Positions 1-3,906 of a stretch of DNA of 5,435 nt are shown here, one piece after another. The stretch's first letter is position 1. The number at the start of each line of letters is the position of its first letter. Below the pieces are notes generated by a model. That model was not told where the DNA came from, did no database searches, and was given only the letters and a program-made list of their open reading frames with translations. This stretch comes from Roseovarius sp. (GTDB lineage: Bacteria; Pseudomonadota; Alphaproteobacteria; Rhodobacterales; Rhodobacteraceae). The position numbers were made by a program, and so were the translations under genes. The stretch is from positions 1 through 5,435 of the forward strand of contig JALQUE010000445.1 in NCBI GenBank assembly GCA_023260815.1, read 5' to 3'.

Positions 1-753
1 CTGACGCTCGCTGCCACCGCCCTCCTCGCCGAGGTCGAGCCCGACGCCCAACCGCGCTCCCTCACGCTGATCGGCGGGCCGATCAACCCCGACGCCACCC
101 CCACCGACGTGACCGATTTCGGCCACCGCGTCACCATGGGCCAGCTGGAGGAAACCATGATCCAGCGCGTCGGCTTCAAATACAAGGGCGTGGGCCGCAT
201 GGTCTATCCCGGCCTGCTGCAACTGAGTTCCTTCATGTCGATGAACGCCGAACGCCACGGCAAGGCCTTCATGGACCAGATCCAGCGCGTCGCGCGCGGC
301 GAAGCCAGCGATCACGACCCGCATAACAAGTTCTACGACGAATATCTGGCCGTGATGGACATGCCCGCGGAATTCTACCTGTCCACTGTCGAACGCATCT
401 TCAAAGGCCTGGAAATCGCCGACAACGCCTTCACCGTCGAAGGCCGCCATGTCGATATCGGCGCGATCACCAAAGTGGCGGTGATGACCGTCGAAGGCGC
501 CAAGGACGATATCTCGGCCCCCGGCCAGTGCATCGCGGCGCTCGATCTTCTGACCGGTCTGCCCGATGACCGCAAGGCCAGCCATCTCGAACCCGAAGCA
601 GGCCATTACGGCATCTTCGCCGGGCGCAGCTGGCGTAACAACATCCGGCCCCTCGTGCTGGATTTCATCGACGCCAATTCCGAGGATCCGGCCAAGCGCA
701 ACCGCACCTCGCCGCGCAAGAAGAAAGCCTCCAAGAAAAACGAGGCCGCCTGA
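1..753 (+). CDS. phaZ: Intracellular polyhydroxyalkanoate (PHB) depolymerase, C-terminal part; 5' end outside window
   Basis: The reading frame is open from base 1 and ends at TGA 751-753, giving 250 residues. The family is usually a little over 400 residues, so roughly the first 150-180, including the nucleophile, lie upstream. The protein is an alpha/beta-hydrolase-fold enzyme that hydrolyses granule-bound polyhydroxybutyrate in the cytoplasm to release hydroxybutyrate. Recognisable family blocks are LTLIGGPINP (about residues 23-32), the segment around RVGFKYKGVGRMVYPG, FYDEYLAVMDMPAEFY, and the C-terminal VEGAKDDISAPGQ and EAGHYGIFAGRSW blocks. The last two should carry the catalytic Asp (D169 of this fragment) and His (H202). 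Their 33-residue spacing fits what I recall of the Ralstonia PhaZ1 triad. The ATG at 109 is internal, because conserved family sequence continues upstream of it. The tail (about residues 230-250) is rich in Lys and Arg. The gene converges on the leftward gene ending at 781. Confidence 0.92.
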   Translation: MTLAATALLAEVEPDAQPRSLTLIGGPINPDATPTDVTDFGHRVTMGQLEETMIQRVGFKYKGVGRMVYPGLLQLSSFMSMNAERHGKAFMDQIQRVARGEASDHDPHNKFYDEYLAVMDMPAEFYLSTVERIFKGLEIADNAFTVEGRHVDIGAITKVAVMTVEGAKDDISAPGQCIAALDLLTGLPDDRKASHLEPEAGHYGIFAGRSWRNNIRPLVLDFIDANSEDPAKRNRTSPRKKKASKKNEAA

Positions 754-771
754 CACACGCGTGACCCCATC

Positions 772-793
772 GGGGCGGCCTCAGTGCCGCCCC
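772..793. terminator. GC-rich hairpin between convergent genes, candidate terminator for phaZ
   Basis: A perfect 8-bp inverted repeat, GGGGCGGC (772-779) and GCCGCCCC (786-793), encloses a 6-nt loop and lies 18 nt after the phaZ stop. On the plus strand it is followed only by TTACG, so the U tract is very weak. On the minus strand there is no U tract. The stop codon of the leftward membrane-protein gene (781-783) lies in the loop. Position between two converging genes favours a bidirectional terminator or RNA-stabilising hairpin, but without a tail this is uncertain. Confidence 0.5.
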
Positions 794-1053
794 TTACGAT
801 CCCTCTTGGTCCTGCGCCACCGCCACAGGCCCAGCCACCGCAGGATCGGCACGACATCCAGCGCTGCCACCGCCACCCCAAGCGGCAGCATCCAGAAGCC
901 GATCACCGGCAAAAATCCGAACACCCCCCCCACCATCAGCAAGAGGCCCGCAATCAGCCGCACCCCCGGCGGCAGATGCCGCTTGGACCACACCTGCACC
1001 CGGCGCCTGATCCTGCGCGCCCGCGCCGTCCATCCCGGCTTCCGGTCAGGCAT
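781..1053 (-). CDS. Small basic two-helix inner-membrane protein
   Basis: This is a 90-residue protein. It has a strongly basic N-terminus (about residues 1-28, many Arg/Lys), two adjacent hydrophobic segments (about 31-49, VRLIAGLLLMVGGVFGFLPV, and about 50-71, which includes FWMLPLGVAVAALDVV), and a very basic C-terminus ending RTKRDRKGRH. By the positive-inside rule both ends should face the cytoplasm, giving a membrane hairpin. The Pro/Gly-rich turn between the helices (LPVIGFW) vaguely recalls the PGPGW family of small membrane proteins, but the motif is not exact and I do not assign it. The ATG at 1053 was chosen because the longer frame (to 1149) only adds Arg/Cys-rich sequence antisense-coded within the upstream hydrolase. 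The start overlaps the hydrolase stop by 8 nt (ATGCCTGA), with only a weak GGGCGG upstream, which suggests translational coupling. Its function is unknown. Confidence 0.78.
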   Translation of the reverse strand: MPDRKPGWTARARRIRRRVQVWSKRHLPPGVRLIAGLLLMVGGVFGFLPVIGFWMLPLGVAVAALDVVPILRWLGLWRWRRTKRDRKGRH

Positions 1054-1774
1054 CCGCCCGTGTCTGCAGCACATAAGGCTGGTCCAGCCATGCGCGCAGC
1101 GCGCCCGTCGTCGCCTCGGGTTGCTCCAGCGGCAGCAGATGCCCGGCACCGGCGATCACCTCGATCCGCGCATAAGGGATCAGCCCCGCCATGAACTCAT
1201 GCCGCTTGGGCGGCGTCAGCACGTCATCGGCGCCGCACATCAGCAATGTCGGCACCTTGCACCGGCGCAATGTCGGCTGATAATCGCGCCGCCTCTGCAA
1301 TGCCCGGATCTGCCGGATGATCGCCCCTTCGCCGACGCGCTCGGCCATCACCATCACCTGCGCCATCGCCGCCTGTCGCCCCATCCCCGCCGCCAAAGCG
1401 CCCGGCGGTATCAGCGCCTCGACCGCCTCCTGCAGGCGCCCGGATTTCAGCTTGATGATCGCCGGCTCGTAATCCGCCGCCGCTTGCGGCGTCTCGGCCA
1501 GCGGGTTGGTATCCATCAGCGCGATCCGGCTCACCCGTTCCGGGGCGCGGCGCAGAATTTCCATGGCGACCATGCCGCCCATCGCATGCCCGACCAGCGC
1601 AAAGCGCGGCGGCAGCACATGCATCAGCGACGAGGCGATCTCCTCCAGCCGCTCCCCATGTCCCACAGGCATCACGCAAACCGGATAATCCGGGCTGAAC
1701 GCCGCGATCTGACCCGCGAACAATTGGGCATCACACATCAAGCCCGGCAAGAACACCAACGGGTCACGCATCAC
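1046..1774 (-). CDS. Alpha/beta hydrolase with the nucleophile serine replaced by alanine
   Basis: This is a 242-residue protein of the alpha/beta-hydrolase fold, close in layout to small carboxylesterase or BioH-like enzymes. Visible elements are the oxyanion-hole region FLPGLMCD (residues 8-15), the nucleophile elbow VGHAMGG (61-67), the acid loop CGADDVLTPP (180-189, Asp183 or Asp184) and the histidine block GAGHLLPLEQP (His212). The elbow normally reads G-x-S-x-G. Here residue 64 is Ala, encoded by GCG at 1585-1583, so the usual nucleophile is missing while acid and base remain. The protein therefore looks catalytically inactive as a serine hydrolase, or it uses another mechanism. Start choice is open: GTG at 1774 and ATG at 1771 are consecutive codons, behind an AAAAGGA ribosome binding site 6 or 9 nt upstream. 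It lies 77 nt after an intact hydrolase gene and overlaps the following membrane-protein gene by 8 nt, so the three may be cotranscribed. Substrate unknown. Confidence 0.88.
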   Translation of the reverse strand: MMRDPLVFLPGLMCDAQLFAGQIAAFSPDYPVCVMPVGHGERLEEIASSLMHVLPPRFALVGHAMGGMVAMEILRRAPERVSRIALMDTNPLAETPQAAADYEPAIIKLKSGRLQEAVEALIPPGALAAGMGRQAAMAQVMVMAERVGEGAIIRQIRALQRRRDYQPTLRRCKVPTLLMCGADDVLTPPKRHEFMAGLIPYARIEVIAGAGHLLPLEQPEATTGALRAWLDQPYVLQTRADA

Positions 1775-1851
1775 ATCCGGTCCTTTTCAAAACAACGCCT
1801 GTGCCCGCACCTTGACACAGGGCCGCGCCGGGTCAAGCGCCTCACGTCCCG

Positions 1852-2619
1852 TCATCGCGATCCCGCCGATCCCGTCAGCTCCAACACCTGCGCGACCGAC
1901 GTTTCGATCAGCGCCAGACACCCAGGGTCGGAAAACCGGTGGTCGGCCCCATCCACCAATGTCAGCCGCATGTCCGGCCCCTTGGCGTGCTCCAACAACC
2001 TCAGCGCCACGCTCACCGCCACATCCTCATCCGCCGTGCCCTGCAGGAACCGCACCGGAAACGGCAGGTCCAGCGGATCGCGCAGCACCAAATGCGCGCG
2101 CCCATCCTCGATCAGGCGGCGGGTGATGATATAGGGCTCGCCATATTCACTTGGCAGCGCGACCTGCCCTTGGGCCGCCAATTCCGCGCGCTGCGCGGCA
2201 TCGAACCCCTGCCACATCGCATCCTCGGTAAAATCCGGCGCCGCCGCGATCGTGACCAGCCCCGCCAGCCGCTCAGGCATGGCCCGCGCGCACAGCAAGG
2301 CGATCCAGCCGCCCATGCTCGACCCCACCAACACCTGCGGCCCATCGGTCAGCGTGGTGATCGCGGCCATCGCATCTTCGGCCCAGTCCCCGATGCAGCC
2401 GTCGGTGAACGCCCCCGACGATTGGCCATGCCCCGAATAGTCGAACCTCAGGAACGCCCGGCCCGTGGCCTGCGCCCACGCCTCCAGATGCACGGCCTTG
2501 GTGCCCTCCATGTCGGATTTGAACCCGCCCAGAAACACCACGCCCGGCCCTTGGCCCGCGCTTTGGTGATACGCCAGCCTGCGCCCCTGCGGTGATGTGA
2601 AATACTCGGTCTGCGTCAT
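1852..2619 (-). CDS. ABHD10-like alpha/beta hydrolase (serine esterase/thioesterase type)
   Basis: This is a 255-residue cytoplasmic alpha/beta hydrolase with no signal peptide. It follows the layout of eukaryotic ABHD10 proteins, which act as S-depalmitoylases and acyl-glucuronide esterases. The matching parts, from memory of the family, are GGFKSDMEGTKA (31-42), FLRFDYSGHGQSSG (56-69), DGPQVLVGSSMGGW (92-105, nucleophile Ser101), LPSEYGEPYIITRRLIEDG (155-173), FLQGTADEDV (191-200, acid probably Asp197) and VDGADHRFSDP (222-232, base His227). All three triad residues are present. The start at 2619 is placed where homology-like sequence begins (MTQTEYFTSPQGRRLAYH). An in-frame ATG at 2625 would add two residues. 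Extension to 2763 only adds Arg-rich sequence overlapping the next gene. AAGGGG (2635-2630) and AGGA lie just upstream, and the former sits in a hairpin arm. The real bacterial substrate is unknown. Confidence 0.9.
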   Translation of the reverse strand: MTQTEYFTSPQGRRLAYHQSAGQGPGVVFLGGFKSDMEGTKAVHLEAWAQATGRAFLRFDYSGHGQSSGAFTDGCIGDWAEDAMAAITTLTDGPQVLVGSSMGGWIALLCARAMPERLAGLVTIAAAPDFTEDAMWQGFDAAQRAELAAQGQVALPSEYGEPYIITRRLIEDGRAHLVLRDPLDLPFPVRFLQGTADEDVAVSVALRLLEHAKGPDMRLTLVDGADHRFSDPGCLALIETSVAQVLELTGSAGSR

Positions 2620-2630
2620 GTGCATCCTGC

Positions 2631-2662
2631 CCCTTGCTGCGCTGCCTGTCGCGCGGCAAGGG
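2631..2662 (-). promoter_or_regulatory. Hairpin overlapping the ribosome binding site of the ABHD10-like gene
   Basis: An inverted repeat CCCTTGC (2631-2637) / GCAAGGG (2656-2662) continues inward as GCGC/GCGC after one position. In the leftward mRNA this gives 7 bp, one A/C mismatch, 4 bp and an 8-nt loop. The 3' arm contains most of AAGGGG (2635-2630), the Shine-Dalgarno-like sequence 4 nt before the ATG at 2625 and 10 nt before the one at 2619. The fold could limit ribosome access. No U tract follows, so it is not an intrinsic terminator. Structure seen; regulatory role inferred. Confidence 0.4.
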
Positions 2663-2674
2663 TGGACGAAACCG

Positions 2675-2696
2675 GGGGCGGGATGCAAGCCGCCCC
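2675..2696 (-). terminator. GC hairpin after the 64-residue gene, weak terminator or attenuator candidate
   Basis: GGGGCGG (2675-2681) and CCGCCCC (2690-2696) form a 7-bp stem with an 8-nt loop, starting 21 nt after the stop of the 64-residue gene in the leftward transcript. It is followed by CGGTTTCGTC, which is a poor U tract. It could give partial termination between this gene and the hydrolase, or simply be a stable intergenic hairpin. Confidence 0.35.
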
Positions 2697-2717
2697 TGCA
2701 ATCACCCCGATGTCGCG

Positions 2718-2912
2718 TCAGGCGATCGAGCCGACCCGCCGTTCGATCCGGCGCAGCGACCATTCCGCCTCCGCCTGGTCCTTGGCGCCCTTATCGGACC
2801 GATCCGCCGCTTGCGGCATTCCTTCGGCCATCTGCCGGGGCGATGATTTCGTCAGTTCCACATACTGCCGGAACAACGTCGAGTCTGGATCATGACTGGC
2901 CATCTGAAACAC
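2718..2912 (-). CDS. Small hypothetical protein, 64 residues
   Basis: I do not recognise this protein. It is short, hydrophilic and charged, with no membrane segment or signal peptide. An N-terminal part (SHDPDSTLFRQYVELTK) and a C-terminal part (DQAEAEWSLRRIERRVGS) look helical, joined by a polar Met/Gly/Pro/Lys linker. The chosen start is GTG at 2912, because AAAAGG lies exactly 6 nt upstream. The in-frame ATG at 2903 would leave that site 15 nt away, which is too far. Reading-frame quality, a good ribosome binding site and an AT-rich promoter-like block upstream (about 2987-3010) support a real gene. It precedes the ABHD10-like gene by 92-98 nt on the same strand, with two hairpins in between, so cotranscription is possible but not certain. 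Confidence 0.62.
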   Translation of the reverse strand: MFQMASHDPDSTLFRQYVELTKSSPRQMAEGMPQAADRSDKGAKDQAEAEWSLRRIERRVGSIA

Positions 2913-2986
2913 GCAAAGCCTTTTCTGCTCAAATCAACACCACGCGGCAGCGGTCGTGTTACCCAATCGTTGCAAAGACCGGAGGG

Positions 2987-3022
2987 AAAATAAAATATCT
3001 TTTTATGTCATACTGTTACAGT
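2987..3022 (-). promoter_or_regulatory. AT-rich promoter-like block with palindrome, upstream of the 64-residue gene
   Basis: Bases 2987-3010 are almost all A and T, in sharp contrast to the GC-rich surroundings, and contain -10-like TATTTT (2997-2992 on the minus strand). Next to it lies the palindrome ACTGT-T-ACAGT (3012-3022), which could be an operator. I cannot fix a -35 element: GTAACA at 16-bp spacing is the best, matching four of six consensus positions, and it falls inside the palindrome. The leftward gene at 2912 is the only downstream gene on that strand, some 75-90 nt away. Confidence 0.35.
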
Positions 3023-3030
3023 GAACCATC

Positions 3031-3070
3031 GCACACTGGCGCATACTGGCGCATACTTCGGCACACATCG
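3031..3070. repeat. Four imperfect 10-bp tandem units
   Basis: The units are GCACACTGGC, GCATACTGGC, GCATACTTCG and GCACACATCG, directly adjacent. Units 1 and 2 differ at one base, units 2 and 3 at three. The 10-bp period is about one helical turn, so equivalent bases face the same side of the DNA. They lie between the palindrome at 3012-3022 and the terminator at 3082-3110, in non-coding sequence. They may be binding sites or a small slipped duplication. Confidence 0.6.
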
Positions 3071-3081
3071 CCGTCAGACAC

Positions 3082-3110
3082 AAAAAAACGGGGGCCGTTT
3101 CGACCCCCGT
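3082..3110 (-). terminator. Rho-independent terminator of the 78-residue gene
   Basis: In leftward RNA, ACGGGGG (3110-3104) pairs with CCCCCGT (3094-3088) around a 9-nt loop, and the stem runs directly into seven consecutive U residues (3088-3082). The stem begins 29 nt after the TGA of the 78-residue gene. This is a textbook intrinsic terminator on the minus strand. On the plus strand the hairpin is followed by CATCAAG, with no U tract. Confidence 0.88.
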
Positions 3111-3139
3111 CATCAAGACATGCGCCGTGACCGTCGGTG

Positions 3140-3376
3140 TCAGCCGCTGATATAGGGCTGACTGCGCGGACGGTAGAACACCTTCTGGTTATGCAGCCGA
3201 CCCAGAAGATCATGGATCTGACGCACCGAGCTATCGATCGCGTCGATCTGTTCGGGCTGGTCGTCTTCGGGCGCGACCAGCTTTCCAGCCAGTTCGCTCT
3301 TGGTCTGGCGAAGGGCGGCTTCGATCAGTTCCATATCTTCGACAGACAATTCAAAGTTTACGTTGTAGCGCGCCAT
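3140..3376 (-). CDS. Small conserved-looking hypothetical protein, 78 residues
   Basis: I do not recognise a named family. The protein is soluble and acidic in its first two thirds. It has an N-terminal strand-like stretch (MARYNVNFELS), a probable amphipathic helix (about 12-32, VEDMELIEAALRQTKSELAG), an acidic loop (APEDDQPEQ), a second helix (about 50-68, IDAIDSSVRQIHDLLGRLH) and a basic, aromatic C-terminus (NQKVFYRPRSQPYISG). ATG 3376 is preferred over the longer frame to 3457, because GGGGAA lies 6 nt upstream and the extra N-terminal residues look like translated leader. It stands alone as a monocistron: a strong intrinsic terminator follows at 3110-3082, and thrS diverges on the other side. 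The two-helix layout and arrangement suggest a small regulatory or protein-binding role, which is only inference. Confidence 0.8.
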   Translation of the reverse strand: MARYNVNFELSVEDMELIEAALRQTKSELAGKLVAPEDDQPEQIDAIDSSVRQIHDLLGRLHNQKVFYRPRSQPYISG

Positions 3377-3589
3377 TCTGTGTTCCCCGATATCTGCGTG
3401 AGACAGCAAAAGTTTCCGATAGTGGATTAACGGCAATATAGGGATCATTACCGACAACGCCAGAAAAAATATCCATATGCGTCAAGATGTTACGAATCCC
3501 ACGGTATGCGCTTGCACACGCTGCCGGAATGCCGTTGCACACCGTTGTTGAAACCGCGTTTCGCGCCAATGACTTGGGCTTTCCAAAGG

Positions 3590-3616
3590 CCGGTAACCGG
3601 GCACCCAGGACCCGGT
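3590..3616. repeat. Overlapping inverted repeats with three competing arms
   Basis: CCGGT (3590-3594), ACCGGG (3596-3601) and CCCGGT (3611-3616) are mutually complementary. The middle arm can pair with the right arm (6 bp, 9-nt loop) on either strand. With the left arm it forms a palindrome with one central base, suited to protein binding on duplex DNA rather than a hairpin. ATTTTTG follows about 20 nt further right on the plus strand, too far away for a standard terminator. Function unknown. Confidence 0.4.
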
Positions 3617-3769
3617 CTCGGGCCGTCGGCGGATTTTTGTCGGTCCCCTTCGGCTTGATCATGTGGCCCGCCACCCACGGCCACGACATGAACCGATTCA
3701 GGCATTTGTGTACGGGATGGACACAACTTCCGGGCCACCCCCCTAAGTTCGTCCTGAACCTGTGTCGGT

Positions 3770-3779
3770 TTCGTACGAA
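3770..3779. repeat. Perfect 10-bp palindrome TTCGTACGAA
   Basis: The palindrome lies 31 nt upstream of the candidate -35 box of thrS. After one mismatch on each side, GG/CC pairs extend it (3767-3782). It could be an operator half-site pair for a dimeric regulator, but a palindrome of this length also occurs by chance. Confidence 0.3.
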
Positions 3780-3809
3780 CCCTACACATCGCGGCAGGCC
3801 GCCGCGCGC

Positions 3810-3838
3810 TTGACTTGCCCCGCGCCAAGGGGCAAAAC
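3810..3838 (+). promoter_or_regulatory. Candidate thrS promoter
   Basis: TTGACT (3810-3815) matches the -35 consensus at five of six positions. After exactly 17 nt comes CAAAAC (3833-3838), a weak -10 match. A start near 3845 would leave a leader of about 60 nt. The spacer contains the hairpin TTGCCCC (3815-3821) / GGGGCAA (3829-3835), a 7-bp inverted repeat that spans the core promoter and could be an operator. The -10 is poor, so this is tentative. Confidence 0.4.
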
Positions 3839-3865
3839 GCCGGCGAACCTTTTAACCCGCAACCG

Positions 3866-3882
3866 GGCGTTCCGTGGGCGCC
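3866..3882 (+). promoter_or_regulatory. thrS leader stem-loop resembling a tRNA-Thr anticodon arm
   Basis: GGCG (3866-3869) pairs with CGCC (3879-3882), and T3870 can wobble with G3878. This gives a 5-bp stem and a 7-nt loop, TCCGTGG. The triplet CGT occupies the three central loop positions, as the anticodon does in tRNA-Thr(CGU). The structure ends 9 nt before AGGAG (3892-3896). In E. coli, ThrRS binds a tRNA-like operator upstream of thrS and represses its own translation. A competing 4-bp hairpin (3856-3859 with 3864-3867) would exclude this fold. Shape seen; function inferred. Confidence 0.35.
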
Positions 3883-3891
3883 AAACCGACG

Positions 3892-3903
3892 AGGAGCTTG
3901 AGG
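3892..3903 (+). promoter_or_regulatory. Ribosome binding site of thrS
   Basis: AGGAG (3892-3896) lies 10 nt before the ATG at 3907. A second purine-rich GAGG (3900-3903) is only 3 nt from the ATG and too close to serve well. The AGGAG supports the start at 3907. Confidence 0.6.
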
Positions 3904-3906
3904 CCA

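Larger units (their letters stand above)
3377..3809. other. Non-coding intergenic stretch between divergent genes
   Basis: No convincing gene lies here. Frames at 3487-3813 (plus) and 3490-3828 (minus) are open, but they lack a good ribosome binding site, resemble no family I know, and overlap on opposite strands. The part next to the 78-residue gene is relatively AT-rich (3401-3480) and should hold its promoter. A weak candidate on the minus strand is CTGGCG (3463-3458), 17 nt, TATATT (3440-3435). Further right are the inverted repeats listed separately at 3590-3616 and 3770-3779. A small RNA cannot be excluded by eye. Confidence 0.6.

Noticed and set aside
109..753. phaZ beginning at the GTG/ATG near 109
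   Set aside because: The frame is open to base 1 and the upstream residues (LTLIGGPINP) are typical PhaZ sequence, so the true start is outside the window.
1808..1836. Promoter between the two hydrolase genes (TTGACC on minus, TTGACA on plus)
   Set aside because: On the minus strand the 17-nt spacing leads to AAGGTG, and on the plus strand TTGACA (1812-1817) leads to AAGCGC. Neither is a credible -10, and no plus-strand gene follows.
566..2134. Long plus-strand frame of 522 codons
   Set aside because: The product is an Arg/Pro/His-rich low-complexity string with no family look. It lies antisense to three well-supported genes and overlaps the end of phaZ. It is a GC-rich shadow frame.
2620..2763. 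N-terminal extension of the ABHD10-like hydrolase to 2763
   Set aside because: The added residues are Arg/Gly-rich, overlap the 64-residue gene and two intergenic hairpins, and have no family likeness. A ribosome binding site lies just before 2619-2625.
3005..3130. Short plus-strand frame from ATG 3005 (41 residues)
   Set aside because: GGAGGG is 18 nt away, too far. The frame runs through the tandem repeats and the terminator, and its composition is not protein-like.
3487..3828. Overlapping plus- and minus-strand frames in the thrS upstream gap
   Set aside because: Neither has a fitting ribosome binding site or recognisable motifs, and both end within the candidate thrS promoter region.
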